This document shows, piece after piece, positions 44,900 to 59,560 of a stretch of DNA of 64,000 bases; positions within the stretch are counted from its first letter, which is position 1; the number at the start of each line of letters is the position of its first letter. Both the position numbers and the translations under genes were made by a program. The stretch is from Herpomyces periplanetae (Eukaryota > Ascomycota > Laboulbeniomycetes > Herpomycetales > Herpomycetaceae): assembly GCA_009733715.1 (NCBI GenBank), contig WMKJ01000047.1, forward strand, positions 1 through 64,000, in the 5' to 3' direction. Below the pieces are notes generated by a model that saw only the letters and a list, made by a program, of their open reading frames with translations, had not been told where the DNA came from and did not search any database.

Positions 44900-45850
44900 G
44901 ATTAGTAATAAACACGCACTCGAGCCATCGGTCAATAAAAACTGATAACTCTAAAGAGGAACTAATTAAAGAACACATCCATATATGTGCGATATTCTTA
45001 AAAAGTATAGTTACTAATCAAATATATATGCTTTTTTAATTTTAAATTTATGATCAATTTTATGTAATTTGCATTGAATTATTGAGTTTCTATTGATTAT
45101 ATGAGACAATTTAGAAGTGTTTGTGGGCGTTAAGTTTTTTTTTCTAAATCTACTCAAATATATAATTTACCGAAATCTCATTATAAATTCTTAATTTTGG
45201 AATATCTCTTACATTATTTTTAATTTCGCACTAAGGCTGGATGCTACATTCAATAATATTTCTTTGCAACTATATATTTTCTTTTAAATTCTCCGCGATT
45301 TTCTGTAAACAAAGATTATCAATTGTGGTTCAAATTTCCTTCTATAATAGAGACCCTTTTAGGGCTTTGGATATAGTATAATCAACAAAAACGTAATCAC
45401 CTTTACATATATTGTTTTAAGCACTACATGCTTTATCTATGCAGTACTTACCCATCTCTTCTCTATATTATTGAATATATAGTTTGGCACCTTAAAGTAT
45501 TAGCTTAATCCCTTTTGAGCCCACACGTGGTCTTCTGATTGGTTTGTAGCATACGTCTGTATAAAGTATTTTTTATTTGATTACAATATAAATATATCTA
45601 GTGATTTTGGTTGGTATAACTAAGTTTGTATATATCAAAATCTTTACTCCTGTAATTCTCTACAGTTCTTGGATTCATGCATTATTTTCTGCGCTTTTTG
45701 TCTTCTGTTTGTAATACATTGTTACTAGTCTTTTATTTGCAATTGGACCATAATATTAACAATACAGAAAATAGAGAAATAAAAAGAGCTTATAAATAAT
45801 TTTGTAGTCACGTAGCAACACAAAATCTGCTGTATCTAAGATAGTATACA
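44900..45850 (+). repeat. Repeat family B, plus-strand copy
   Basis: A nearly full copy. It carries an outer GTTTCTATTGATTATATGAG block (45,086), a central TTTTGAGCCCACACGTGG block (45,512) and an inner TTTTGTAGTCACGTAGCAAC block (45,801). Confidence 0.55.
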
Positions 45851-48800
45851 AATATTTACACCCAGAATCAACAGTGTATACTATCGACAGATCAACGCTT
45901 TTTGCTGTAATATTTTTCATTTTTAATCAACACAGCATACTGAGAAATGATCATTAATCAAACATATATTGACTATATAACCATTTCCCGATTGATTGCA
46001 TTATAAAATTCTATTTTTGATGATTTAACCAATTATCATTTTAGATATTTGAAAAAATTAGCAAATACTACTAAAATTGGAAAGTGAGACACATCTTACG
46101 CAACTTCCATTTACGAAGCGAGGTAGCCAGAAGTTTTATAATATTTTAATTTATCTACTACTCAAAGAATTTTACCGCGTCTTTGTGGAAGACATCTTTT
46201 TCGTTCATGATATATAATATCCATTTCAAAATATATCATTTTCGATATTTAGTGAGACTTAGCAATCTAAACTTTATTTTTTACATGTAAAATATACAAT
46301 TTTTGAAATGTTAATATTGTAGCAAAATACACTAAACTTTCGTAGATTTTTTAAAATTATCTTTAATATGCCTATACTCCTAAAAAAAAAAATTTTTTTA
46401 AATTTATTTTTCTTTGTATACAGTTAATGCTCTCGTAACTTTTAGTCAATTACCCAACATACTTGATTATTGTAGTTTGAATTCTACACCAGCCTAAACA
46501 TCTTATTCGACCCTACTTAAAATTAGAATCATCTATTTCACATCAAAATTGTATTTATATTTTAAACACTTAAGTCTTTTAACAATATATTATCAATTTT
46601 ATGAACTGATGTTGGGTAATATTATATTAGTAGAGGGGAACTATTATAAAAAACCAAAAATGTAAAACAATAGTATGCAAATGCTTTTTACAAGGAAATT
46701 ACTTGTAACACGAAATATGAAAACCACTTAGTTAAAAGTTAAACCTATCTATTTAGAGAACACGTTTCATTTCATGCCACATGATAGGAACAAGCAACTA
46801 CCAGGTAAATAAGCAAAGTATAAAACTGCATAGGATCCTTAAATGTAGTTAGAACTCATCACATGATATGCACGGATCGTCACGTTTCTCTCGAAAACTT
46901 AGTTAAGTTACGCGATACACATATAGGACAAGCAAATATCATTTTAATTTTCATGATTCAATGGCTTATTACATCATCCCGAAAATTGCAGGAAGCAATG
47001 CCGTAATATTTTGAGCATTCGTTGAAATGTGCTTTTTGCACAAGTAATGAATGTCGAATTACTCAAGCACATTTGTGGCAATATCTGAACATTGACTGAA
47101 ATCATGATTGCAGCTGCCATTTGTATTACAATGACATGATATGAAAATTTGGTGGAACAACATAACAAAGTGTACACCTGAAGATGGCCATGATGAATCA
47201 GACTCGAATGAATTTGATTTGTTTATTTCGTGTATTTATGGTGTCTAAAATTTTAGTGAGGATTTAGATCTCGAGGGTTCATTTTTATGTTTCTATTTGT
47301 TTTTTTGTTCAGTTACTGATAAGGCATAGACTACTTTTTCATGTGTGGGGCTATTTCCTCGTAAACAGAGTGTTTTTGATTAGTAATAATATTAGAATTG
47401 TTACCGTGCCTGATATGTTATCGCTCTGTCTACTTATCCAAGTAAACTTTATAGAAAGTATTATTTGAAGTAGATGTGGCTTATCCAAAAATCATAATTG
47501 TATTGCCAAATTCTAAGTGAATTATCATACTTCAAATAAGCTCGTATTACAATATTGAGAGACAGATGATTTCGGTGCAGAAAAGAATAAGGCTATATTG
47601 GGAAAGCCTTTCTTCAATTTATCGTCAACTCATTGTACAAAAGTTTATAAAATCTCAAAACATTTTCAGCTGTGTAAAACCTTAAATCCGTATCCTTTCA
47701 TTGGTAGACGCTATTGTTTATAAAAAGTATATTTATGATACTGATAGAAACTCTTTGCTTTTAGTGGAATTAGGAAAAAAAAGGTAAAATGCGTAAGAGA
47801 GGAGAAAAATATACTCAAGAAAAAGAACAACAATGGTAGGAAAGGAATTACATTAAATTATATAGTTTAAACGAACTTGAGCAATAATGAAAAGAAAAAT
47901 GAAAACAACTATCAAGAAGAGTAGAAATACATCACTCAATAAAGGGGATTGTAAAAATGGAAAAATCTCATAAAGAGTTTAGTTAATGAAACAACAATTT
48001 AACAAAGGAGTGTTTAATTTATATAAAAATGAGAAAATTATTGTACCAACTTGAAAAATAGATGGTAAGATAAAGAAATGGTGTTCTTTTATAGTTAGCA
48101 GTTTAAATCAACATAACTCGAAATACCGTTAATTTCTTATAATTTTTGAGGTGGGGTATGAGGTTATTGCGAAGTTGTTTATTAACTATGCGCTTGTTAT
48201 GTGAGACTGATAGTAACACGAAATCGATACTAACGAAGGGCAAGAATAAGCAATAACATACGGTAACCAGCGGATACAATTAAAGACGCTGGTGTACCGC
48301 TCTCCAAAAGAGGAAAATGCAATGCAAGATAAGCCTGGGTAAATAGTGCTTTCTAGAGAAAATATAAAGAATAATATAGTGGCATTAAAAAGGTAAGATG
48401 TTTACTGTGACTCGGAAATGTATCAATTGTGTAAAAGTCATGATATAATACATGTGCATCTTCTAGTCACATTAATATCTTATCTATAGTAAGTTCGAGT
48501 GTAAATTAACAAAACTGTCATAATTTATTCAATTATTTTAGAATTGAGATGAAAGAAAGACCATAAAGACCAGAACGACCAGAACGACCTATAATATTTG
48601 TTGGTATTAGTATTTTAAGGAATTGGAGTCTGTAAGCGAGTAAAATTACAATGTCTTTCAGACAACATATACATTTTAGTGCGTAGTGACATCTCCATTG
48701 AGCAACAATTTGAAGTGAAAATTGAAATTAAACGTTCAAGCATATATAATAGTTTATGTGATTTCAAAATCACAGCTTTATCATTCAGATGTTAAGCAAT

Positions 48801-49549
48801 TCTAAAGCTTACGAAATTATTTATAATCCTGAAGCCGGAAAAACTACTTTTGAAGAATTCATGCGTTTGATCGTCCTAAATTATATTTCATGAATCTTGA
48901 CATACTGAAATTATCTGAAAACAAAATCCAAAAGCAAAAATATATGATATATTGCATAGTATATGAATGTATGAAGAATCTGAAAAGTGCATTATAAAAA
49001 AACAAACATGCTGTAGCACAATTATCACCACATTAAGGTGAAAACAAGAAATATTTTGTTATATGTTCAATTGCCTGTAAATTTTAGTATCGTTGAATAA
49101 CAGCTAAGAAGTCTGCCTGCAAATTTTATTGCAATCAGACTCCTGTAATGGGTAGAAATATGTGATTATCTCTACAATTTGTAACAACTATGTCTGACTT
49201 AATGAAAGTTAATCGATTTAGTTAGTAGCCTCTAACTGAAAGCCATTACAGCGGTATACATACAAAACAAGTTTTCCTGCTATAGAATTTTGAACAAAGA
49301 CACCTATTAAAATAATTAAGAACTATATGCCAATATGCTCATATATCCTAACATTTGATAATATATAATTAATATGTGTTTCGAAGTAATAATGTGGAGC
49401 TAGTAGAAAATAAATTATCTGGGAATATTTAACTTTTTCGTAGATTATACTTCATTTAAATAAATATTTATTTAAATGATTGAAATTCAAATTTTCACGA
49501 ATTCTAATAGGTGTACTTCCCTGAAATGGAGGAAGTTACGCCCGAATCT

Positions 49550-50700
49550 GATAAACTTTAATCTGAGCAGACTCAAAAACTCGAAAGCAGAAACAAGTCC
49601 CGAAGCTGCACACCAATTTTTAAATTGAATAGTTGCACTTTAATACTAAAATCCAAAGATCAACATGAACATGGCTGCAAGATTATCAACATACAAACTT
49701 AGTAAGCTCGTCCCCTTAGGGCTAGCGGATCAGAAAATTTCAGAAGTGACAACCTGACTATGACTTAAATGGCAAAATATATCTGAAGGCTCTCAAAACT
49801 GTTTTAAAAAGCGTGTTATGAAATTATAGCTCTCAAATAAAGATCGAAATAACCATATCACTCTGTAAATTCACAACGGAGCAAGACTACAATGTAACTT
49901 CAAGTAATAAACACAACTAAATTTAGCAAATACGAGCCAATAATATACCATGAACTCAATTACTATAATCGAAGAATAAATTTAACAGTTGTGTCAAATA
50001 TGAAGATACTCAGAGATTAGATTAAAATCGGATTTGACGAATGTATAAAATCAAGTGCAATTGCAATTATAACTTTCTTGACCATAAATTGATCTAATGG
50101 CACAAGGGATCTAACAAATTCATGAAGATGATAATGGGAAGAACATTTTTCGGTTTTCCATTTATAATTTTCACAGGTAGCGATCTTAGCTAAATTTTTT
50201 GTAAACATCAGAAGTAAAATGTAAAAGCTGCATTTCTGCACCGAAATTTGCGGGAATAAAATTTTCATGAAACTTCTTTATGGTTACAGTAATCGTGTGT
50301 TAAAGCTGAGAGTTATACTTATGACTTTTAATAGTCAGGACAGCACTGGCATCTAAATGTTTGTGATTAAAAGACACGGCTTCAAAGGTTAAGATCATAT
50401 TCCGTTAATGTATTAACATACTAGAAAGCAACTCTAAATTGCCTTAAATACGAATGTTATTGTGGTTTATAGTGCATTTCAGAGAACAACGGCCATGAAT
50501 CATTATAGACGGAAGAGAGGTTTTGATGTCTTTGAGTTGTGTAACATTAGCTGACGTTTAGATATTAAAGTAATCTATCAGATACTTGTATTACACATAT
50601 ACAAATCGCCTATATTAGCTCAGTCTTTAAACCTTTTTGCTCCAAGACTTGCAACGAATCTACCTTTCACAGGATCTTAATCACACGCTAGAGACTACAT
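49550..50700 (+). mobile_element. Diverged second copy of the retroelement fossil seen at 32.7-33.85 kb
   Basis: Collinear nucleotide similarity to 32,800-33,850 is visible at several points, for example AATTTTCATGAAACTT near 50,261 against 33,464, and a CCTATATTAGCT block near 50,610 against 33,815. It is therefore likely another broken copia-type reverse transcriptase region, more decayed than the first. Confidence 0.35.
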
Positions 50701-50939
50701 TTAGGACTCTGAAATATCAGTCTAAAGCAATGCACTAGCACGCATAAAAATATATTATCCTATTTACCATATACAAAAGGCTACCAGTGACGCTCGAATT
50801 ATACTTAGTAGTACAGAATTGGGAAGTTGATAGCAGTTTTAAATCAATGAATAAATATTTTCCATTTAACACAATAAAAGTTGTTTATTAGTCGATCTTA
50901 TTCGTTTTTTTATTGATACTTACTTTTTATATTGTACAC

Positions 50940-51470
50940 TGACACATCAAAATTTTAATAATAAATTAAAATTTGCATATATATGTATGTACTGAGGTTT
51001 TGTTAATTTTACCATAATATGAAAACTTACCGAAATCTCACTTAATTTATCTTATTTTAACCTAAGGAGGTAAGATGTTTCTTTTTCCTTATCATTATAG
51101 TCTTATGTTTCCTTTTGCATTCTCCATAGCTATTGCTAATTAAGTCTTAAATTTTGTCTAAAATTGGGACTTTTCCTTCAGCTCTAAATATGGAAAAATC
51201 TTCAAAAAACAATTTTCTTTTTTTCACCTTCCATAAATTTATTGTCCGAGGCACTACATAGCTGTTTTATATATTACCGCATTAAAGATTTTATACCTAG
51301 AATTACTATATTACCACCGTTGTAGAACTTTTGTACCCACGAGCGATAGCTTGATTGGGTTATCATATACGAATACGCAGACAAATAATGAACATGTATG
51401 TAATCTTGTTACTGAACGGCACTTTGCGATGAGCTGCAGTTTGACTTACAGAAAAATGGCTATTCGTGAT
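50940..51470 (+). repeat. Repeat family B, plus-strand copy (shortened)
   Basis: The outer TTACCGAAATCTCACTTAAT block (51,028) and the central GTAGAACTTTTGTACCCACG block (51,323) are shared with other copies. The inner part is shortened. It faces the minus-strand copy starting near 51.9 kb. Confidence 0.5.
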
Positions 51471-51929
51471 GTAAAAAATATTTTAGAGCTGCGGGCAAAG
51501 TAATTTAATTTTTAAGCTAAGCTGTTGATATTGTCCCTATAAAACCCACTAATCTCTTTACCTCATCAATCGTATATTGTAAAAAAGGTTTGGTAACTGA
51601 AAATCCTTATATTCGAGTATTATAGTGCTTAAAATCATAAAAATATTGACATATATTTAATTTCTACTACAGTTGTATTCAGCATTGATATTGGTGTGAT
51701 AATGTGCCTTCAATAAATGCCTATTACATTTTGTTGATAAAATAATAGCAAGACTTAAATGTTTTTATCCAAATGTCAAATATGTCCTTATGATCTAACA
51801 AAACTACTTGTGCATAATTTTAACTACAACTCATTGTGTAGTGCTCACAATTCATGGTTGTGTATGTACCCTTTTTATATTCCTGTTATCTCTTGAAAAT
51901 TTTTAATCTTAATGCTAACAGAGAACCAT

Positions 51930-52700
51930 TGAAACTTTTAGGCAAGCATGGGTCAAAAATCACATACGTAAGAAGCGTGATTTCAAAGACTGAGATACAA
52001 CAGGAGAGATAGATTCACTAAATGCAAACTGAGATTTCACAGATAAATTATCCAAATATAACAGACCGTGCCCAGGTATAAGAAATTAAATACAAATTGA
52101 AGTCAAACGAGAGTTCGCATACCAACCGTGAGTATATAGGTTCTACAAAAGTAATATGTTGGTGCAACTAGGCACTTGGTCTTGTACAAGAATATTAGTA
52201 TACATTAGAGACATGTAAGTGTTCGATACACAATATGTATAGTATCTCATGCAGTAAGTATATAAAAGTGATGCATGTTGGTAATTTTATTAGTTACAAA
52301 GCTGTGTTGAGAGTCCGTATATTTAAAACATTTTTTTATCCTTGCAATCTATGTTTACTAAGAGTTGTGGCGAATTAAAAAGTTGACAACCACAAGCAAT
52401 GATGAATTAAAAGCACAATACAAGGCCTCCTTATATCTAAATTAGAAAAAATACGCGAGATTTCCTTCGGAATACAACAATGCATGAGAGAGCTTGGTAA
52501 ATATTTTGTACTAATGTAGTTTAAGCAAACATCTTCATGCACGCGCACAAACGCAAACTCAAATTTCATAATCTAAAGAATTTCAATGAAGCGTTCCACA
52601 ATAGCAAAAATATTTATCATCAATAGGAAACTGAAAAGACGTTTTTGAATCATATTGTTTGCTTTATAAACCCTAAGGAATATTATTTCAATATTAATAA
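51930..52700 (-). repeat. Repeat family B, minus-strand copy
   Basis: The reverse complement matches the central and outer B blocks (around 52,125-52,190 and 52,530-52,615). It forms the closest inverted pair, only about 0.5 kb from its plus-strand partner. Confidence 0.45.
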
Positions 52701-55539
52701 CTGCTATAACTTCATATCTTTTTCAATAGGAATAGTTCAAATATTGTGATTTTTACTAAGAGGGAACAAAATGGTATAGGTATCTTCTTGCCAATTCAAC
52801 GTTTCAGTTCGATATTTCAATGTGTTTTTTCAAAATGCGGTAATTTTTGTCTTCTTAAACGGAAATAACTGTCAGTTTTCTAGTTATTCAGTTTTTTCTA
52901 ATGATACAGTTTCTCAAAAATATACCTATATATATTAAAATTAAAAAATTTAAGCCTAAAATACACTGTCAATTGTCAATAAGTAACGTACTGATATCTC
53001 CTTACAAGGTTTAGTTTGATTTATAAATTTTTATAATTTTTATTTCTAGAACAAAAGACTAATTCATTCTAAGAACTTTCATTTATTACTCAATATCAAG
53101 CTGATACAAATACTCCAATTTTTCGCTTAATATGATAAAATCTTACTGAATAATTATTACACATGGTTTCAATAGTAGTTAATGGTCTTGAAGATAATAC
53201 AAATATCGCCAATCACGATAGATGTGTTTTCACATTACCCGAAAGCAGATACATCTTCCACACATTGGAATAAACCATATTTTTTCAACCTAAGCTTTTT
53301 TATCTGCAGTTCGATCTTGATTTTATACACGCAGTACGGTGCCACTGCGAAAATCTCACATAAGCATGATATAGCCAGCACCTTTATGTTAATGCAATCT
53401 TCTTTGCTATGCCCGTCCTTGTATTCTAATTACTGTACTAAAACAGTAAATTTGTATTTAAAATATGAGCCTATAGCATCAACGATCCTACGAACATTGT
53501 CTATTGTGTGCTCTTCAAATAATCAGCAACAATTTAAATTCGTGATGGGCACTAGTTATTATTTAAACATACAAATAATTACTCTGATTAATAAAATGGT
53601 TTCGCGGATATTTCTTGCAATAGCACTATTATTTTGTGATCCAAATAATAGCTAAAGTATATCCTTCAAATCAACAAGATTTCGCAATATCAACGGCATG
53701 CTACAATAGAAAGAAAAATCGATCTCATTGTCATTTAATATTGAATTGACACTATGAAGTGACGTAGTTGAACAGGAATTTACAATAGCGTGATATTAAA
53801 CAGTTTATTTATTCTGTCACTCCTTCCAGAAGTGCTATTGAGCGAATAGCAAAAGATTAGCGTTGTGAGTTTTCTCAACAAACCACTACTCTTTACGGAA
53901 TCCATCCGCCAGCTGGCTAAGAGGACATTAGTAAAAAATAATTTAATACAATACTTCTAGATTTTAAAATTATTGACAATGTAAGAACATAATATTCTTT
54001 TCATCATTCCTTCACGTCTCTTTTATTTTGATCTTTACAATACTTCTTTGCTATTAGTATAATGTTTTATCGTAGCAATCTCTGCCTAATGTATTGATTT
54101 TACTCTTGTAGTTTATTGTACAATTCTTTTTACTATGCTCTTTAAAATAAAACATAAGCCTAAATAGCTTTCTTTAGTCTGCTTATTTACTCTTTTGCTT
54201 TCTGGTATAGAACATCCTTTCCAATTTTCATTTTTAAATGACATCCACAACAAGCAGGCACAATAACTTCCTTTTAGGACACTTAAACAAGGCATTAGGA
54301 AAAAATAGTTAGTGATAGTTGCGAGTGAACAGGACTGGATTTGAAATGTCCAGAGAGGTACCCCGATATTGAAAGAATGTAATACTAGAGATACCATTGA
54401 CTGCACCAGAATTTGAAAATTATGGCAATACATTTAAGATTGCGCTACTAAAAAAATTTTTGGCGAAGGAAATTTTTATTTGCCGCCAAAAAATATCATC
54501 TACGAAGTGATTAGTGTCAACGTATGCTTTGAGGTTTGAGTGATAGTGATTTGTGGCAGTAAGGAGTTATGACTTGAAGAAGTGCATATTTGCATAGTTA
54601 TCAACGAAGAAAGGTCTATAGCATTGCAAAAACAGGTTTTTAAGACTCGATACCAGTGTGTAACCAAGGTTAAATTTCCAAATTGTATAACTCATATCTT
54701 TTGCACGTTCCAAAAGTCTGATTGTACTGAAATTTGTAGATATACATCCTATATATTCACTCGCAATTTTTCAAACAGTTGCAAAGTTTATATAATACTT
54801 AATATCTTCGCTATAATTGAATGTAGTCATTTTACAGCTTATTGCTTAATATAACATGCAATATTTAAGTTCTTCATGTATTGATGTGCTACGATTTGAG
54901 TAAAATTTTTTAACTTCTGAATGTAACTAGAGGCCGTTTATATAAAAATTCATTTATTAAATTTTGAGCAAAATATGGTGCACAAAGTTAATATATGAAA
55001 ATTTCCAGGATCGAAATTTAAGTAACTAAATTTGTTATAGTTGTTAAATTTCTGTCTGAAGAAATTTTGTTTTCTGCATATGATCAACATTTATCAAATT
55101 TTGGGTATTAAATTTTGATTTATATTTTCATTTACCAATAAATGGGGCTGACATTAACTTAGAATAGTATTTCTGAGTTGGAAAGTTTAATGTTTTACTC
55201 CTTGGAGAACCTTAACTCCTAACATAAATGTACTAACTGAAATTACAGTTCGCAGTGATACTAATAGTCACCTTTTCGATTCAGTACAGTAATTATTGAA
55301 TGAACAATTATTATTCCAAGTATCAATACCTATACTACCCACAGACACAATATCAGTATTAAGTTAATGCCACTGAGTAACGCTGCGATCGGAATACTAT
55401 ATTGTTATGATTGTTACCATATTACTATTATCAGCTATGATTTATAACCTTTTTTTGTACTTAAATAACTTCACGTACATAGTACATTTATAGCAAGGCT
55501 TATGCACTGATTGTCGAATGAGAACTAACTAACGATCTG

Positions 55540-56410
55540 GCTTATCCAACACCAGTACCATTTTTGCCGAGTATATGTAAACACTGGATCGTGGAACATT
55601 GCCTTCGGAGTGCTACATGGATGAAGTCCGAGCGTCCCCCATCTAAAGCAGTTAACTTTAAAATAGTTACACTGAGTTTATAGTCAGGTCGAAGGATTGG
55701 TAGTCTTCCAGTAATTCAAAATAGAAATTGCTAAATGGCAAATAGTTGATTACCCAACGGTAATAAAAGGTAACTTCGCAAGATAAATGTTTACCATTTT
55801 GGCAGGGTCATATATTGCTATTACCTGACAATGCTCTCCGTGAGATCGTGTTGTCATAGCTTTTGAATATTGCTCAAACTATACCAAATGTGCTGCAAGC
55901 AATACTTAAGGATAATCAACTCATGATTGTTCCGCATTTTGAGATAACAAAGGCATTTATGCTGTTCACATGTTTAAAGTCTGAGCATCTTTGGCTGTGA
56001 AGCTGAAGCTACAGTTTATAGTTCATAGGCTAATTCAGAGGAAGACGAAGGAGTTCAGATTGAGAATGTAAAGTACGGACTTGGTCGAATCCTTCAACTT
56101 GTTGCTTTAGTATTTAAAGAGTCCTAAATATTCTTAATGTTTGTACATCCGGGAATCAATATTGTTTTACATGTCTCATTAATTTATTTTATTTACTTAT
56201 AGCTAGTCTATAATAGTTGAGCTACCTTTTATTTTGTGTCTGGTCGAATTTGGCAATAGTGTTTTGTGGATGTTTGAATTATTGTCGTCCTTGCTCTGAT
56301 CAAGACAAGTAGTTTAAATTTGTACTTGTAATGACACTTTCTTATTTACATTTTTGTGCCTTGTTATACAACGTAAACTATGCCAAATTTCAAAGTAGAT
56401 CCTAACATAA
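55540..56410 (+). repeat. Repeat family A, distant copy
   Basis: It matches A copies 1 and 2 over about 850 bp: a TTGCTAAATGGC block (55,728), TGAATATTGCTCAAACTATACC (55,864), AGCTGAAGCTACAG (56,000) and a TGTGTCTGGTCGAA block (56,235). It is more AT-shifted than the clustered copies. Confidence 0.6.
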
Positions 56411-57699
56411 AGAATGAACGCGTGTTTCTTCACGAATGTTAAGCGATATGCATCATCCAAAGGTATATAATGAACGGCTTGCCTATTCTAAATCGGATGG
56501 TATTTTTCCTTTTATTTTGCTCTAAAGTGTTGTTTACCTTCAATTTTTTCTTGGTCCACTGTTCGCATCTTTCTATTTTCAACGTAATATAGTCTCTTTT
56601 TCGGCTAATTCCTTCAGAAAAGTCATGTTATTGTCTTTCCTTACCATTCATTCGTATTTGGCCTGTTTTGTTGTCTGTCTCATGGTTAGCGCAATCTCCA
56701 ATCCTCTGAAAGTTTCATAATAATGGTTTAACTCTGTAGGACTCATCTGATTAATGCTTGCTTATTATTACAAATAAACTGTTCATTTTAATTGTGTTTC
56801 CCTTTCGTTGTCGATTTTCATAGCTTTATGCTCCAATAAATCAATTAAAGGGGCGTGGCTAGCAGTCATTTAAAAACTATTCTTTTTATCCTTACATATT
56901 TGAGAAAAAACTGGAATTCGTGGTGTTTCAATTTAAGTAAATCCGTGCTTTTAAAAATTAAAAATTATTGTTACCTTCATATATTTGTATTTTCATCAAG
57001 CAGAAAATCATCCTGTTTTTTGTTACAAATTAGCATTTCTTTGCTTACTGTATCTATTTGCAAAGATTACAGTTTTGTCAAGCTCTATATCTTTGCATAT
57101 ATTGATAAAATAATAGCATTAGATTTTGAATCTCCGTTTGTAGGTCAAATATGTCATTGGGATCAGATAAAGTTACGTACAATCTTGTTTCTACTCACCT
57201 TGAAGTATTGCGGAGCTACAAGATTATGTACGCACTATATATTTGTCTATGCTAGCCTAAAGTAAAATATTACAATCTTATTACTAAAAAAGGTTTGGCA
57301 ACAATATGGTGCAGACACATAACATAAATGAAAATACATGCCGCCTAAATTCAACGAGTATACAGCAATGCATAAGATAGAGTATGCTAATTTTAAACTG
57401 ATATAAAATAAAATTAGTTGTCGCATCATAAACAATGATTTTTTGAAATAACAGGAAATATAAAAGAAAGATTTTGATTCTATTTGATTTGAAGCTGGGA
57501 AAATTGCTCCTTTAATACAAACTTCCAATCGACACTTAATAAGCTTGTTTACAAAAGGCCTAAGAAAATATAAAAGTAAATAAGATGTAAAAATAATATA
57601 AGAAATGTTAGTCATTTCCCATAGGCAAAAACTGGAGATATTTTAAGACATATTTGGGGAATGTAAATATAAACAAGATATCATAAAGGTTTATATAAC

Positions 57700-58000
57700 T
57701 TAGTCAATAAAGCAAAACCTCGACGCACATAGAAGTTCCTCGTATTCAAATTACATTATCAACTGACAAGTTATAAATTAATGAGTTTTATTAAAAAAAA
57801 TGATTAGTAATTTATATCTAGTGTGTGAAACGAATAACAATGCTTCTTGGAGTAGATACCACCATAACTTCCTAAATTCAGAAACAATTGACGTTTTGAT
57901 TTTCACTCGCAAATTTTGCTAACATCAGACACGACGATAAATTTATCTGCCTGTTAAAGCATTATTTTAATTCAAAAATTTAAAATTATAAACACTCATA
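57700..58000 (-). repeat. Repeat family B, outer fragment, minus strand
   Basis: Only the outer part of B is present. It shares the CTAGTGTGTGAAACGAATAAC-like block (57,819) and an ATCTGCCTGTTAAAGC block (57,943) with the end of the copy at 62.6 kb. Confidence 0.35.
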
Positions 58001-58559
58001 TTGTATGAAGATATTCCGTCTTAAACGTAAATACGCTTTTCTTCTCTTTTATATTTTTTGCTGCTTATGTTCTGTCTTAAGATTAAAATAATATTTAAAG
58101 TTTATCATTTTCACTTATCTCTCTATTAACTATTTGTTTCTTTATTTTGGATTATACTCTCTTCTTGACAATCTTTCTTTCGTTTCCCATTTAACTGTAC
58201 TTAAAGGATGATATTATGACTGTAGCGTTTACATACGGATAACTTCTACTTATAATAGGAAACTTCTGTAAGATATAACACATTGGATTGTCTCTTAAAA
58301 TTTGGATAAGAAAGTCCGAACAAAGAACTGACGGTGAGTTGAGAGTGTTTTTTCAAACTAACCGTCCCTATTTCTTTTTATTAAAACCCCTTCTCTTGAT
58401 GTTTACACCTTACACCATTCCTGTTCCCCTTTCCAACTCTTAATTGAAAGGTGTTATTCGATCTGATAAGGGTAGAAAATCTTGCCTTATCTAGTTGGGT
58501 GGCTTGTTTCAGGGCAATAACCATTGCGATATCGACTGAGAAAATATTCTAACAATTAT

Positions 58560-59560
58560 TTAATTTTACTATTGTGATTAATGCCAACAAAAGTCTACAA
58601 ATGACATTTGAACCAATTCAATTTGTTCATAATTAAAATGTGTATAAAGGTTACTAATCGATAAATTTGATTCTCTTAGCAGACACAAGACGCAAATTAG
58701 TAGTCAATCATATTTAGCCTTTCATTAATGGCCTAATTTTTTCTATTGTGAAATGACTTGTCGAGATAATAATAATTAGGTAATTAAAAATTTCGTACGT
58801 GCGTGTATGCAGAATTTATGTTAAATTTACCTTAAGTATAATATTTATCAATATCTCAATAAAACTACCATATTTGGAAATATATCTCGTGTAATATTTT
58901 ATTTCGGTCAAAAAGGGCTGTAACATTTCTTCACTTCTCATATTATCACTTTGTCCACTTTTATATTCTAAAAATCATTTGGTAGACAAAGTATACTAAT
59001 TGTAACTTAGAAATGTGTCTGCATATGAAATTTCTCCAACTTCTACGGTAAATGTAATCAACTACGTTTCTTTTCATTATTTATATAATTTTTATATATT
59101 TTCCGACCAACATAGAATACGCTATGTCAAGCCAACACTTACTAGTTCTTTGTCTAATTTATTCATTTTGTACAAGGATTGCTACCTAATTGTACTAGCC
59201 TGACCCTTAACGAATTCTGGTTTTCACGCTTGCCTCAACTATCATGTCACATACGCCCGTATATAGTACTTTAAATACAACGTGATCTTTGGACCTAGAA
59301 AATTTTGTTGTCTTATTTTGTTTGTATATTGTTTACTTTTATTCAAAGTTATGTCATTACTTCTTGGATTCACGCATCTTACCTTTGCATTTTGTCCTCT
59401 CTACGTAACATTGTCACCAGTCTTCTGCTACCAATTACACCATAATATTTTACGGAAGTCAAACACATACATAACTTTGTAGCCGTATATCACCTTATAG
59501 TGAGCTGAATTAGTAATCTTACACAAGTAGCAACGTTCGATTATAAAAGAAAATTTGACT
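58560..59560 (+). repeat. Repeat family B, plus-strand copy
   Basis: A full-length-looking copy. It has an outer GCAGACACAAGACGCAAATT block (58,679), GGATTCACGCATCTTACCTT (59,364) and an inner TTTGTAGCCGTATATCACCT block (59,476). It faces the minus-strand copy at 61.65-62.64 kb across about 2.1 kb. Confidence 0.6.

Noticed and set aside
53182-53655. Longest frame (157 codons) in the AT-rich block
   Set aside because: Composition follows AT content (Ile, Leu, Ser, Phe, Tyr), with no motif; expected by chance in 42 kb.
56855-57265. 136-codon frame in the AT-rich block
   Set aside because: Opens with GTG, no recognisable motif, AT-driven composition.
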